Source: Enterobacter sp. Cy-643
GTDB taxonomy: Bacteria; Pseudomonadota; Gammaproteobacteria; Enterobacterales; Enterobacteriaceae
Direction of reading: 5' to 3'
Assembly: GCF_011752815.1 (NCBI RefSeq)
Contig: NZ_VWWV01000011.1
Span: forward strand, 1 to 43,514
DNA: 43,514 nucleotides
In this document: one piece after another, positions 34,858 to 43,514 of the stretch
How the letters are laid out: each line of letters begins with the position of its first letter
Numbering within the stretch: the stretch's first letter is position 1
Notes under the pieces: generated by a model
Seen by the model: the letters and a program-made list of their open reading frames with translations, nothing else
What the model was told of the DNA's origin: nothing
Database searches by the model: none
Program-made: the position numbers and the translations under genes

Positions 34858-35334
34858 ATGCGTAAACAGGTAGAAGTTTTCACCGATGGCTCGTGTCTGG
34901 GAAATCCAGGGCCGGGCGGCTTCGGGGCAATTTTGCGGTACAAACAGCACGAAAAAATCTTCAGCGAAGGGTTTCGCCTCACCACCAATAACCGCATGGA
35001 GATGATGGCCGCTATCGTCGCGCTTGAGGCGCTGATCGAACCCTGCGATGTGGTCCTCAGCACCGACAGCCAGTACGTCCGCCAGGGCATTACCCAGTGG
35101 ATCCACAACTGGAAAAAACGCGGCTGGAAGACGGCAGATAAAAAGCCGGTGAAAAACGTCGACTTATGGAAACGCCTGGATGCCGCCCTCAGCCACCACG
35201 AGATTAAGTGGGAATGGGTCAAAGGGCATGCCGGCCACCCGGAAAACGAGCGCTGCGACGAACTGGCGCGCAACGCTGCCTCCCGCCCTACTCATGAGGA
35301 TGTGGGTTATCAGCCGGACGCGGCGGCACCTTAG
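34858..35334 (+). CDS. rnhA: Ribonuclease HI
   Basis: The enzyme cleaves RNA in RNA-DNA hybrids such as R-loops and primers. The ATG at 34858 gives 158 residues, three more than E. coli; the open frame from 34246 is only dnaQ antisense. Active-site residues are D10 ([16 protein letters not shown]), E48 (NNRMEMMAA), D70 (STDSQYV) and D134 (ENERCDELA), with the basic handle [18 protein letters not shown]. The extended C-terminus overlaps the 3' end of convergent yafS by 47 bases. Confidence 0.97.
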   Translation: MRKQVEVFTDGSCLGNPGPGGFGAILRYKQHEKIFSEGFRLTTNNRMEMMAAIVALEALIEPCDVVLSTDSQYVRQGITQWIHNWKKRGWKTADKKPVKNVDLWKRLDAALSHHEIKWEWVKGHAGHPENERCDELARNAASRPTHEDVGYQPDAAAP

Positions 35335-36052
35335 CAACGGCTTCGCGGTACTGCCGCGTGGCTCCTACCGCCGAGCGAATCTGATTTTTCGCTTTGCGGC
35401 TTTTCATTGGGTTCAGCGTCAGCGGCAACGTGCGTTTACGCGCCACGATAACGTGCATACAGCCCAGCGCCGGCAGATGAGTACTCAGCAAACGACCGCC
35501 CTGTTTATGCCAGGGCAATACCTGAAAACTACGCCGATACATCACTTCAAAATTCAGTAAAGACAGCCAGTCTTGTTGCCTCATGGGGGTAAACATTCGG
35601 CTATTATAAGGCGCACGCTTACGCATGAACGGGACCGTTTTGCCCAGTCCCAGCAAACTGATGGGATTGAAACTGCTGAGCACGATCCAGCCGTCGTCGA
35701 TCAGGACACGATCCACTTCCCGCAGCAGGCGGTGGGGATCCGGGCACCAGGGCAAGGTGTGGGCCAACAGGCAGGCATCCACCGACTTCGCCGCAAACGG
35801 CAAGTGCAGAGGATCGGCATTAACCTGCAGATGCTCTCCCTGCAGGGCGACATTAACCTGATGAGAAATCGCGCAGGCTTCGGTGTTCACTTCCGCACTC
35901 AGGTTGCCGATCTTCAATAAGTGAAAGCCGAACATTTTCGCCAGCCACGGGCGGAGCTGCTCTTCGAGCGCATCCCGATAGTGTTCCCCCCATCGCAGCT
36001 GCGCCCAATGATGGGGGGAAGTGATAATCTCAGGTATCCTTGCCGGTTTCAT
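35288..36052 (-). CDS. yafS: Class I SAM-dependent methyltransferase-like protein YafS
   Basis: This conserved protein of unknown substrate has 254 residues. The ATG at 36052 ([20 protein letters not shown]) has AGAAGG 5-6 bases upstream and overlaps nothing. The central [20 protein letters not shown] and [20 protein letters not shown] segments are the motifs of the methyltransferase fold, but the usual glycine-rich motif I is not obvious. It is longer than the E. coli protein at the C-terminus, where it overlaps rnhA. It is divergent from gloB by only 35 bases. Confidence 0.9.
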   Translation of the reverse strand: MKPARIPEIITSPHHWAQLRWGEHYRDALEEQLRPWLAKMFGFHLLKIGNLSAEVNTEACAISHQVNVALQGEHLQVNADPLHLPFAAKSVDACLLAHTLPWCPDPHRLLREVDRVLIDDGWIVLSSFNPISLLGLGKTVPFMRKRAPYNSRMFTPMRQQDWLSLLNFEVMYRRSFQVLPWHKQGGRLLSTHLPALGCMHVIVARKRTLPLTLNPMKSRKAKNQIRSAVGATRQYREAVAKVPPRPADNPHPHE

Positions 36053-36087
36053 CACTACCTTCTTAATGGCCATAGAGAGGTTGAACT

Positions 36088-36843
36088 ATGAATCTTAACA
36101 GCATTCGCGCCTTCCAGGATAACTACATCTGGGTGCTTGATAATGAGCAGGGAAAATGTGCGATCGTCGACCCTGGCGACGCCGCGCCAGTCTTGAAAGC
36201 AATAGAGGAAAACGGCTGGCAACCTGAAGCCATTCTGCTGACCCATCATCATGCCGATCACGTGGGCGGCGTTCAGCAATTGAAGGACAAGTTTCCGAAG
36301 ATTAAGGTCTACGGCCCGGAGGAAACCCGGCAGAAAGGCGCCACTCAGATCGTGGGCGAAGGGGATAAGTTTAGTCTGCTTGAGCGTGAATTTCGCGTGA
36401 TAGCAACACCTGGTCACACTTTAGGACATATCTCCTTTTTTAGTTTTCCTTATCTATTTTGCGGCGACACAATGTTTTCAGGCGGCTGCGGAAGGCTTTT
36501 TGAAGGCACGGCAGATCAAATGTTTAATTCATTTCAAAAGCTTAATGAACTCCCCGCAGATACACTGATTTGTTGCGCACATGAGTACACGGAATCAAAC
36601 ATAAAGTTCGCCTTAAGTATTCTACCCCATGATGAGCATTTAACGGGATACTATCGAAAAGTTAAGGAGTTACGCGCAAAAAATCATTCAACATTGCCGT
36701 CTTCCCTGCAAACTGAACGTGAAATAAATATTTTTTTACGCACTGAAGATGCTGTTTTAAAAGAAGAAATAAAAAAAGAAACAAACTTGCAACAACCCCA
36801 CGAGGTATTCGCCTGGTTAAGGACAAAGAAGGACAGCTTCTGA
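36088..36843 (+). CDS. gloB: Hydroxyacylglutathione hydrolase (glyoxalase II)
   Basis: The enzyme hydrolyses S-D-lactoylglutathione to lactate and glutathione in methylglyoxal detoxification. The 251 residues match the E. coli length. The binuclear metal site [10 protein letters not shown] (about 52-61), [10 protein letters not shown] and [18 protein letters not shown] are all present, with [10 protein letters not shown] near residue 163. From about 36420 onward the gene becomes clearly richer in A and T than its first half and its neighbours. GAGAGG precedes the start. Confidence 0.96.
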   Translation: MNLNSIRAFQDNYIWVLDNEQGKCAIVDPGDAAPVLKAIEENGWQPEAILLTHHHADHVGGVQQLKDKFPKIKVYGPEETRQKGATQIVGEGDKFSLLEREFRVIATPGHTLGHISFFSFPYLFCGDTMFSGGCGRLFEGTADQMFNSFQKLNELPADTLICCAHEYTESNIKFALSILPHDEHLTGYYRKVKELRAKNHSTLPSSLQTEREINIFLRTEDAVLKEEIKKETNLQQPHEVFAWLRTKKDSF

Positions 36844-36913
36844 ATATTCTGGTTGTGTTGTCGAAAAGGCGACGGTATCATCGCTCGTCTTTTAAGCAAC
36901 CATTGACACACAC

Positions 36914-38284
36914 ATGAAGGCAAAAGCGATACTACTCGCCTCTGTCTTGCTTGTCGGATGCCAGGCGTCAAAGCATGATGCCAACATTCAACAGCACGCA
37001 CAGAGTCTGTCTGCAGCTGGTCAAGGTGAAGCAGGAAAGTACACGGGTCGAGCGACCTCCGCGCGATGGATGGATGATGGAACCTTCCTCGCGCAAGATC
37101 AAAACCTGTGGAACTTCATCGGCAACGAGCTAAAGATGGGGATACCGGAAAACGTCCGTATCCGCGAACAGAAACAGAAGTACCTGAGTAATAAGAGCTA
37201 TCTCCACGATGTAACATTACGGGCAGAGCCGTATATGTACTGGATTGCCGGGCAAGTTAAGAAACGCAACATGCCAATGGAACTAGTACTACTACCCATA
37301 GTGGAGAGCGCTTTTGACCCCCACGCGACGTCTGGTGCAAATGCCGCAGGCATTTGGCAGATTATCCCAAGTACGGGGCGCAATTACGGTCTGAAGCAGA
37401 CCAAAGCGTACGATGCACGCCGTGATGTAGTGGCTTCCACCACTGCAGCACTGGATATGATGCAGCGTTTGAACAAGATGTTTGACGGCGACTGGTTGTT
37501 GACCGTGGCGGCGTACAACAGCGGTGAAGGCCGCGTGCTGAATGCTATTAAAGCGAACAAATCGCGGGGTAAACCTACCGATTTCTGGTCGCTGGCTTTG
37601 CCACGTGAAACAAAGATCTACGTACCGAAAATGCTGGCGTTGAGTGATATACTCAAAAACAGTCAGAAGTATGGCGTACGTCTGCCGACAACGGATGAAA
37701 GCCGCGCGCTGGCGCGTGTTGAAGTAAGCAGTCCGGTTGAGTTAACGCAAGTCGCCGAAATGGCAGGCATGTCGCTCACCAACCTGAAGACCTTCAACGC
37801 CGGCGTGAAAAGCACCACCGTTGGAAAAAATCAGCGCTATGTGATGGTGCCGAAAAAGCATGCCGAGCAACTGAAAGCCTCTCTGGCTTCAGGGGAAATC
37901 GATGCTTTACAGCCAACGCTGGTGGCGGATAACCGCCTCAACGCGGGCGGCAACAAATCCTATAAAGTGCGTTCAGGGGATACTCTGTCCAGCATTGCTT
38001 CACGCCTCGGTGTGAATGCTAAGGATTTGCAAAGCTGGAATAACCTGCGCGGTTCGCACCTCAAAGTTGGGCAGACGCTCAGCGTGAAAGGTGGCGCCAC
38101 GCAGCTGGCCGATAACAGCAGCATCACTTATCAGGTGCGCAAAGGCGACTCGTTGTCGAGTATTGCTAAACGTCACGGCGTGAACATCAAAGATGTGATG
38201 CGCTGGAACAGCGGTACCGATGACCTGAGACCGGGTGACCGTTTGACGCTTTTTGTCAGCGGCAACAACTCTCCGGATACCTGA
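36914..38284 (+). CDS. mltD: Membrane-bound lytic murein transglycosylase D
   Basis: This outer-membrane lipoprotein cleaves peptidoglycan with 1,6-anhydro product formation. It has 456 residues. The lipoprotein signal MKAKAILLASVLLVGCQAS has its lipobox Cys at residue 16. The SLT domain follows (about 110-220), with the catalytic Glu in LLPIVESAFDPHATSGA, then WQIIPSTGRNYGL and TVAAYNSGEGRVLNAI. Two LysM repeats lie at about 345-390 (YKVRSGDTLSSIASRLGV) and 405-450 (YQVRKGDSLSSIAKRHGV). A terminator follows. Confidence 0.96.
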   Translation: MKAKAILLASVLLVGCQASKHDANIQQHAQSLSAAGQGEAGKYTGRATSARWMDDGTFLAQDQNLWNFIGNELKMGIPENVRIREQKQKYLSNKSYLHDVTLRAEPYMYWIAGQVKKRNMPMELVLLPIVESAFDPHATSGANAAGIWQIIPSTGRNYGLKQTKAYDARRDVVASTTAALDMMQRLNKMFDGDWLLTVAAYNSGEGRVLNAIKANKSRGKPTDFWSLALPRETKIYVPKMLALSDILKNSQKYGVRLPTTDESRALARVEVSSPVELTQVAEMAGMSLTNLKTFNAGVKSTTVGKNQRYVMVPKKHAEQLKASLASGEIDALQPTLVADNRLNAGGNKSYKVRSGDTLSSIASRLGVNAKDLQSWNNLRGSHLKVGQTLSVKGGATQLADNSSITYQVRKGDSLSSIAKRHGVNIKDVMRWNSGTDDLRPGDRLTLFVSGNNSPDT

Positions 38285-38294
38285 TAGCCAGAAC

Positions 38295-38328
38295 AAAAAA
38301 GGCACCTTACGGTGCCTTTTCTTTTTTT
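38295..38328 (+). terminator. Terminator between mltD and yafE
   Basis: AAGGCACC and GGTGCCTT pair with a TTAC loop; A-runs and T-runs on both sides allow it to act in both directions for the convergent genes. Confidence 0.9.
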
Positions 38329-38331
38329 ACG

Positions 38332-39099
38332 TCACGCCTTTCGCGCTTCCAGCATGATGATGTCGCTGGTGAACGAACCGTCCCGCTGTAATTCAAAGTA
38401 TTGCTTCACCTCGTCCGAGGCGCTTTTTTGATAGGCACGGATCGCGTCTGATAAGACTATCGGCGTGCGCATTCTGGCTATCCAGCTGTTAAATTCCAGA
38501 TTCAACCTGTCGCACAGCACGCTGTGCGTTACCAGACCTGCATCATTGAACAGGCTAAGCCATTCTCCGCTCGAATAATTACGCACATGCGAGGTGTCAC
38601 GCAGCGCCTCAACCGTCTGCAGCCAGATATCCTTCACGGGATGGCCTGGCGAGGTCACATCCATAAAGATGGCAATACCACCGGGCTTAAGCACGCGCTT
38701 TACTTCACGCAGCGCCTGACCAACATCATGCCAGTGGTGTGCAGAGTAGCGGCTGATGACTACATCAAAAGTGCTATCGTCAAACGGCAGTGATTCCGCG
38801 TACCCCTGGCGTGTCGCGATGTTCGCTATTCCACGCGTTGTTGCCGCCTCGGCAACGACCGCCAGCATCTGATCGGACAGATCATAAGCCACCACCGATT
38901 TAACTTTAGCCGCGGCAATAAAGCTGGCGTGCCCTGCCCCGCATCCCATGTCCAGGAGCGTGGCATGAGGGAGGTCATTCAACCGTGCGCTGAGCCGCTC
39001 CAGATCGCGCCCGGAAGCATGAACCGTGCTGGTTAAATAGGCGCTGGCCTGAGATCCAAACTGCTGGCCAACTTTGTCGTGATGGGATTGCGTTGTCAT
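38332..39099 (-). CDS. yafE: SAM-dependent methyltransferase YafE
   Basis: This class I methyltransferase of 255 residues has no known substrate. Motif I is complete (ATLLDMGCGAGHASFIAA, about 45-62), with the acidic end of the second strand in VVAYDLSDQML and a later VKRVLKPGGIAIFMD. It is longer than the E. coli K-12 YafE, which lacks part of the N-terminus. It lies between mltD (convergent) and yafD (same direction, 71-base gap). Confidence 0.92.
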   Translation of the reverse strand: MTTQSHHDKVGQQFGSQASAYLTSTVHASGRDLERLSARLNDLPHATLLDMGCGAGHASFIAAAKVKSVVAYDLSDQMLAVVAEAATTRGIANIATRQGYAESLPFDDSTFDVVISRYSAHHWHDVGQALREVKRVLKPGGIAIFMDVTSPGHPVKDIWLQTVEALRDTSHVRNYSSGEWLSLFNDAGLVTHSVLCDRLNLEFNSWIARMRTPIVLSDAIRAYQKSASDEVKQYFELQRDGSFTSDIIMLEARKA

Positions 39100-39170
39100 C
39101 GTTATGTCCTTGCGGTTAAGTGAGAAAAAGGGCAGCGCACAGGTCTGCCCAACGGCAGACCTGACGAACC

Positions 39171-39974
39171 TTATTTCAGCTCAGGCTTGCCGGGACGGAA
39201 TTCAACTAGTAGCGGATTATGGTCTGATGCACGGGTCACCAGCACCGAAGCTTCGGTGACGTTCAGGCCACGATAGAACACGAAATCAAGAGGGCGACCA
39301 AACGCCCGGCGGCGGTGATCGTCGGTAAAGCGGACTTCCCTGAGCGTCATCTCGCGGGCAAAGCGGAAGAGCGCGTTCATGCGTGGACGGCTCCAGGCAT
39401 TGAAATCACCGGCCATGATCACCGGCCCGTTATGATGCCCGATCTGGTCTCCAATAGGCCCCAACTGCTTGCTGTAGACATCGACACCGAGGCTAAAATT
39501 GACGGCGTGGATATTAATCACCATCAACATGCGTCCGTCTGGCAGCGGATAGACCGTGACCAACGCTGATTTAGACAAGCGCAGGATCGGCTCGCGTTCA
39601 CGCAGCGGGCAGCAATATACTGGATGGGCTGCAGACAACGTCATCACGCCAGAAGGATGCTGGGGTAAAACAAAGGCAGGAACCTGGTCGGCAGCCAGAT
39701 AGTTGGTGGTCGCAAACCTGACCAGCTCAGGCGTCGTTTGCGCTTCCTGGAGCAACATCAGATGTGCGTCTTTGCCGAAGGTTTGTAGCACCGAAAGCCA
39801 GTCGGCTCGCTGCTGCTTAAAGATATTCCACACCAGAACGCGAATTGTGTCCTGACCGGGTAAAGGTTCACCGGGGGGTAATGCCTGGCCGATAGTCGCA
39901 AACGAGCCAGGAGGCAGAATGCGCTCTGCTGGCTGTCCGGCTACATATCGCATGGCATAGGTATTCTTGTGCAC
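39171..39974 (-). CDS. yafD: Endonuclease/exonuclease/phosphatase-fold protein YafD
   Basis: This 267-residue protein has an EEP hydrolase domain. Visible motifs are [25 protein letters not shown] (the metal Glu), [14 protein letters not shown] (Asp and Asn) and [12 protein letters not shown] (the final Asp-His). The start is a GTG in the context also used by E. coli. Its physiological substrate is not known; links to sigma-E-dependent stress have been reported for the E. coli gene. It precedes yafE in the same direction. Confidence 0.93.
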   Translation of the reverse strand: MHKNTYAMRYVAGQPAERILPPGSFATIGQALPPGEPLPGQDTIRVLVWNIFKQQRADWLSVLQTFGKDAHLMLLQEAQTTPELVRFATTNYLAADQVPAFVLPQHPSGVMTLSAAHPVYCCPLREREPILRLSKSALVTVYPLPDGRMLMVINIHAVNFSLGVDVYSKQLGPIGDQIGHHNGPVIMAGDFNAWSRPRMNALFRFAREMTLREVRFTDDHRRRAFGRPLDFVFYRGLNVTEASVLVTRASDHNPLLVEFRPGKPELK

Positions 39975-40120
39975 GTTTGGCTAACGACCTCAGTAACTCA
40001 ACTTACCTGCAGCTCGCAGGCTATCTTTCAGTTATAGGGACTTTAGCGCAGACTTTCAACGACCATTACAAACCATTGCCTTTCCGGAACGTAAACCATC
40101 ACGCTCCGGAAAGATAAAAC

Positions 40121-41296
40121 TTAACCGATAGCAACCCGTGATTGCTTATCGAGTCGGCCACTTAAGCCTATTAACAGCAGTGCCACAACAACGATCACGG
40201 CGCCAATCCAAGGCGTTTGCGCCAGGCCGAAGTTCTGTACAGTCTGACCGCCAATAATGGAGCCCAGGGCAATCCCTACGTTAAAGGCCGCGATGTTGAG
40301 CCCAGAGGCAACATCTACCGCGTTGGGCGTGTATTGCTCAGCCTTTTGGACAACATAAACCTGTAATCCCGGTACATTACCGAAAGCAAACACGCCCATC
40401 ACCAGAATCGTCAGTAAAGCAGCGACATGTGAATGTGCTGTGAACTGGAAGACCAGAAGTAACGCAGCCAGCGCGGCAAAGATAAATTTCAGGGCCGGGA
40501 CAGCCCCGTGGCGATCCGCCAGTTTCCCACCCCAGATATTGCCGATGGCCACCGATACGCCATAACCGAGCAGGATCCAGCTGACTGCAGAAGGTGAGAA
40601 GCCGGCCAAATCCTGCATCATTGGGGCAAGGAAAGTGAAGGCGGTAAACACACCACCGTAGCCCAGAGCGGTAACCAGATAGATCAGCACCAGGCGTGGA
40701 TGCGTCAGGACCTGTAATTGCTCTTTAATTCCCGCCATCGCACGGTTAGGAATATCTTTCGGGATAAGGATCATGCTGCTGATTAACGCGATCACACCAA
40801 TAGCCGATACCGCGAGGAAGGTTTCACGCCAGCCAAAATGCTGCCCGATAAATGTTCCTAATGGCACACCAGTGACCAGCGCTACCGTCAGGCCACCAAA
40901 CATAATGGCAATGGCGGAAGCCGCTTTCTCTTTAGGCACAAGGCTTGTCGCTATCGTTGAGCCAATAGAGAAAAACACGCCGTGTGCCAGACCGGTTAGC
41001 AGGCGTGCCACAACCAGAGTCTCGTAATTAGGTGATAGCCAGGCGATGACGTTACCCACGGTGAACAGCGCCATAAGCCCGATCAGCAGCTGTTTACGCG
41101 GCAGTTTGCCCGTTAAAGCGGTGAGAACAGGCGCGCCAATGGCTACGCCCAGAGCATAGATAGAAACCAGCAATCCTGCCGACGGCACAGAGATAGCGAG
41201 CTGTTCAGCGATGGTCGGTACAAGCCCGACAATCACAAATTCGGTGGTACCGATTGCGAAAGCACTGATTGTCAGTGCGAGAAGCGCCAGAGGCAT
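40121..41296 (-). CDS. MFS transporter of the DHA1/YdhP type
   Basis: This 391-residue inner-membrane protein has 12 predicted helices. The start MPLALLALTISAFAIGTTEF, with the FAIGTTEFVIVGLVP block, is typical of the DHA1 drug and sugar-efflux group that includes YdhP and AraJ. The loop motif between helices 2 and 3 (TGKLPRKQ) is present in degenerate form. The substrate is unknown. It is not in the E. coli yafC-yafD interval. It is divergent from the LysR regulator yafC with about 105 bases between, which suggests that YafC controls it. GGAG precedes the ATG. Confidence 0.9.
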   Translation of the reverse strand: MPLALLALTISAFAIGTTEFVIVGLVPTIAEQLAISVPSAGLLVSIYALGVAIGAPVLTALTGKLPRKQLLIGLMALFTVGNVIAWLSPNYETLVVARLLTGLAHGVFFSIGSTIATSLVPKEKAASAIAIMFGGLTVALVTGVPLGTFIGQHFGWRETFLAVSAIGVIALISSMILIPKDIPNRAMAGIKEQLQVLTHPRLVLIYLVTALGYGGVFTAFTFLAPMMQDLAGFSPSAVSWILLGYGVSVAIGNIWGGKLADRHGAVPALKFIFAALAALLLVFQFTAHSHVAALLTILVMGVFAFGNVPGLQVYVVQKAEQYTPNAVDVASGLNIAAFNVGIALGSIIGGQTVQNFGLAQTPWIGAVIVVVALLLIGLSGRLDKQSRVAIG

Positions 41297-41400
41297 AATT
41301 TACTCCATAACAGGTGTCTTTTGATGACACGCAGTATGGCGGGATGCTTAAATAACAAAAATATGTAAAATATCAATAGAATTTTGCTTGTGGAGCAATA

Positions 41401-42303
41401 ATGAAGGCTACATCAGAAGAACTTGCGATTTTCGTTGCCGTAGTAGAAAGCGGGAGCTTCAGCCGCGCAGCAGAACAGCTGGGACAGGCTAACTCAGCGG
41501 TAAGCAGAACGGTTAAAAAGCTGGAGATGAAGCTGGGAGTGAGCCTGCTCAATCGCACGACGCGACAGCTGAGCCTGACGGAAGAAGGAGAACGCTATTT
41601 CCGTAATGTGCAGCAGATTCTGCAGGCGATGGCAGCCGCCGAAAATGAAGTGATGGAAAGCAAGCAAACGCCGCGGGGATTATTGCGTATCGATGCCGCA
41701 ACGCCGGTAATGCTGCATTTACTGATGCCGCTGATAAAACCGTTTCGCGAACGCTACCCGGAAATGACGCTCTCGCTTGTCTCTTCAGAAACCTTCATTA
41801 ACCTCATCGAGCGCAAAGTCGATGTGGCGATCCGCGTGGGTAATTTAACCGACTCAAGTTTACGTGCCCGCCCACTCTTTAGCAGTTATCGCAAAATTAT
41901 TGCATCACCTGAGTATCTGGCGGCACACGGTACGCCGGAGACCGCCGACGATTTGATGAATCATGTCTGCCTGGGCTTTACCGAACCCTCATCGCTTAAC
42001 CGCTGGCCGGTCTCACAGGCTGATGGACAGCTTTTTGAGATCGCACCAGGCATCTCATCGAATAGCGGAGAAACGCTTAAGCAGCTGTGCCTGACGGGGA
42101 ATGGCATCGCCTGCCTGTCTGATTTTATGATTAACAGGGAGATTGAGAGCGGAGAGTTTGTTGAGCTACTTGCCGATAAGCTTTTACCGGTCAATATGCC
42201 TTTCAGCGCGGTGTACTACAGCGACCGTGCGGTGAGTACCCGCATCCGGGCCTTTATCGATTTTCTAAGCGAAGCGGTAAAACGGCCCTCTGAAGGGCCG
42301 TAA
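41401..42303 (+). CDS. yafC: LysR-family transcriptional regulator YafC
   Basis: This 300-residue LysR protein has a winged helix at residues 1-60 ([20 protein letters not shown], then [15 protein letters not shown]) and a periplasmic-binding-like effector domain (about 90-295). The effector is unknown. The divergent MFS gene is its most probable target. The final codons form the stem-loop that terminates dkgB. The C-terminus is shorter than in E. coli. Confidence 0.95.
   Translation: MKATSEELAIFVAVVESGSFSRAAEQLGQANSAVSRTVKKLEMKLGVSLLNRTTRQLSLTEEGERYFRNVQQILQAMAAAENEVMESKQTPRGLLRIDAATPVMLHLLMPLIKPFRERYPEMTLSLVSSETFINLIERKVDVAIRVGNLTDSSLRARPLFSSYRKIIASPEYLAAHGTPETADDLMNHVCLGFTEPSSLNRWPVSQADGQLFEIAPGISSNSGETLKQLCLTGNGIACLSDFMINREIESGEFVELLADKLLPVNMPFSAVYYSDRAVSTRIRAFIDFLSEAVKRPSEGP
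42277..42300 (-). terminator. Terminator of dkgB inside the end of yafC
   Basis: CGGCCCT and AGGGCCG pair, and the minus strand then reads TTTTACC. It lies about 10 bases past the dkgB stop and overlaps the last codons of yafC. Confidence 0.75.
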
Positions 42304-42309
42304 TCTGGT

Positions 42310-43116
42310 TTAGTTATCCCACTCAGGAGCCAGGCCTTCCGGACTTACCAGGCGATCATTGCATTCCAGGGCAGCAATTGCCGCCATGTCTTCTGCATCC
42401 AGCTTCAGGTTCAGCGCCCGCAGGTTGCTTTCCAGATTCGCGCGTTTGGTGGAAGAAGGGATGACTGCGTAACCCAAAGCCATTGCCCACGCCAGAATCA
42501 CCTGTGCAGGCGTAGCCTGATGTTTCTGTGCAATGCGGCCAATGGTTTCATCCGCCAGTGCTTTACCATACGCCAGCGTCATGTAAGACGTGATGTGGAT
42601 GTTGTGCGCTTTAGCCCATTCAACAACGGTGCGATTTTGCAGGTATGGCGACAGTTCGATCTGGTTAGTCGCAATATTTTCAGCACCAACGGCGTCGATG
42701 GCCTGCTGCATCAGCTCAACGGTAAAGTTTGAAATCCCGATCTGACGAGTCAAACCAGCTTCTTTAGCCGCCAACAACGCCTGCATAAATTCAGCAACCG
42801 GTACGGCATCGTTTGGCGATGGCCAGTGGATCAGGGTCAGATCGACATAGCCAGTCCGCAGTTTCGCCAGACTCTCTTTCAGGCTAGGGATCAGCTTATC
42901 TTTGCTAAGATTTTCGATCCAGATTTTGGTGGTGATAAACAGTTCATCACGCGGAATAGCGCTTTCTTCCAGGGCCTGACCAACGGCCCCTTCATTATCA
43001 TAGATTTGTGCAGTGTCTATCGCGCGATAGCCCAGCTCCAGCGCAGTTTTAACCGATGCGATGACGACGTCGTCTTTCAGGCGGAAAGTGCCCAGACCGA
43101 ATGCAGGAATTGCCAT
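42310..43116 (-). CDS. dkgB: Aldo-keto reductase DkgB (2,5-diketo-D-gluconate/methylglyoxal reductase)
   Basis: This NADPH-dependent reductase acts on methylglyoxal and 2,5-diketo-D-gluconate. The ATG at 43116 ([20 protein letters not shown]) gives 268 residues, with GAGG 6 bases upstream; the earlier ATG lies inside this ribosome binding site. The AKR catalytic tetrad is visible: D and Y in [12 protein letters not shown] in FITTKIW, H in LTLIHWPSP. The NADPH loop [13 protein letters not shown] is near residue 225. It is the first gene after aspU, as in E. coli. Confidence 0.97.
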   Translation of the reverse strand: MAIPAFGLGTFRLKDDVVIASVKTALELGYRAIDTAQIYDNEGAVGQALEESAIPRDELFITTKIWIENLSKDKLIPSLKESLAKLRTGYVDLTLIHWPSPNDAVPVAEFMQALLAAKEAGLTRQIGISNFTVELMQQAIDAVGAENIATNQIELSPYLQNRTVVEWAKAHNIHITSYMTLAYGKALADETIGRIAQKHQATPAQVILAWAMALGYAVIPSSTKRANLESNLRALNLKLDAEDMAAIAALECNDRLVSPEGLAPEWDN

Positions 43117-43253
43117 TATTAACCTCATTATAGGGTGTGCGTTTGTATGAGGCAGAGTATGCCGGGGAGAACTTTGATGAAAAAGGCAGGTAAATGCAGA
43201 AGATTTTTGCTAAATCAGCAACAATGTCGCTGTGCGTGATGAAATTTAAAAAC

Positions 43254-43282
43254 AAAAAAGCCCTGAGTCTAAGACTCAGGGC
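43254..43282 (-). terminator. Terminator of the rRNA-aspU transcript
   Basis: GCCCTGAGTCT and AGACTCAGGGC form an 11-bp stem, and the minus strand continues in a run of T. It lies 9 bases beyond aspU. Confidence 0.92.
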
Positions 43283-43291
43283 TTAAATAAG

Positions 43292-43368
43292 TGGCGGAAC
43301 GGACGGGACTCGAACCCGCGACCCCCTGCGTGACAGGCAGGTATTCTAACCGACTGAACTACCGCTCC
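43292..43368 (-). tRNA. aspU: tRNA-Asp (anticodon GTC)
   Basis: The 77-base tRNA with encoded CCA is identical to aspV at 33849-33925. It lies 53 bases after the 5S gene on the same strand, so it is the distal tRNA of an rRNA operon, as aspU is in E. coli rrnH. Confidence 0.97.
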
Positions 43369-43421
43369 ACCGAATTTCTTTACAACCACCGGTTTGTTGC
43401 CCCGGTTTACTGCTTAATTTG

Positions 43422-43514
43422 ATGCCTGGCAGTTCCCTACTCTCGCATGGGGAGACCCCACACTACCATCGGCGCTACGGCGTTTCACTTCTGAGTTCGG
43501 CATGGGGTCAGGTG
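43422..43514 (-). rRNA. rrf: 5S rRNA, 3' part (cut by window edge)
   Basis: The minus strand matches the 3' 93 bases of enterobacterial 5S rRNA, from CACCTGACCCCATGCCGAAC to CTGCCAGGCAT. The 5' portion and the rest of the rRNA operon lie right of the window. It probably corresponds to rrnH. Confidence 0.96.

Noticed and set aside
33849..43368. The two identical tRNA-Asp genes as ends of a mobile element
   Set aside because: The interval between them is the conserved core order dnaQ to dkgB, as in E. coli, so the identity reflects gene duplication kept by concerted evolution and not attachment sites.
1..43514. CRISPR array
   Set aside because: No regularly spaced short direct repeats with unique spacers were seen; the only repeats are hairpins and the one tandem duplication.

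Overview
The window is a chromosome segment from a member of the Enterobacteriaceae. From about 5.9 kb to the right end the gene order matches the Escherichia coli K-12 core map read in reverse: thrW, proA, proB, phoE, crl, frsA, gpt, pepD, dinB, yafK, yafJ, gmhA, fadE, yafV, then aspV, dnaQ, rnhA, yafS, gloB, mltD, yafE, yafD, yafC, dkgB, aspU and the 5S rRNA of an rRNA operon. Protein lengths and sequences are close to those of E. coli, but the genus cannot be fixed from sequence alone. A purine-catabolic hpx cluster of the type known from Klebsiella points to a relative of Klebsiella, Enterobacter or Cedecea. The ivy gene, which lies between fadE and yafV in E. coli, is absent.

Region 1 (1-5924) is a decaying, AT-rich genomic island at the 3' end of thrW (tRNA-Thr). 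It carries an intact tyrosine recombinase of the P4/CP4 type next to the tRNA. Further left are the end of an IS3-family element cutting into an unknown gene, a second IS3-family remnant, an orphan small ORF, an IS30-family transposase remnant with many frameshifts, a fused scrap of icd and broken arsH, and one intact two-gene operon. That operon joins an XF1762/Mom-like acyltransferase-fold protein to a protein with two C-terminal membrane helices. It is the best candidate here for an undescribed system.

Region 2 (5925-21350) is core: proline synthesis (proBA), the phosphate-starvation porin phoE with a Pho box, crl (sigma-S assembly), frsA, gpt, pepD, SOS polymerase dinB with a LexA box, yafK and yafJ, gmhA (LPS heptose), fadE with a FadR site, and yafV. 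Downstream of pepD lies an imperfect 235-bp tandem duplication, built from intergenic hairpins, that also copied the last codons of pepD.

Region 3 (21350-33800) is an accessory metabolic block between yafV and aspV. It encodes allantoin uptake (hpxP), racemisation (hpxA), ring opening (PuuE-type hpxB), allantoate hydrolysis (hpxK), ureidoglycine transamination (hpxJ), an oxamate amidohydrolase (hpxW) and three AtzG/AtzE/AtzH-like proteins (hpxX, hpxY, hpxZ). A GntR and an RpiR regulator sit at divergent promoters with visible inverted repeats. No urate- or hypoxanthine-oxidising genes are in the window, so the block looks like an allantoin-to-oxalate nitrogen-scavenging module. The AtzE/AtzH parallel suggests a route from oxalurate to oxamate. 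A DMT-family transporter closes the block.

Region 4 (33849-43514) is core again, with one extra MFS exporter gene placed divergently from the LysR regulator yafC, then dkgB, aspU and the 3' part of a 5S rRNA.
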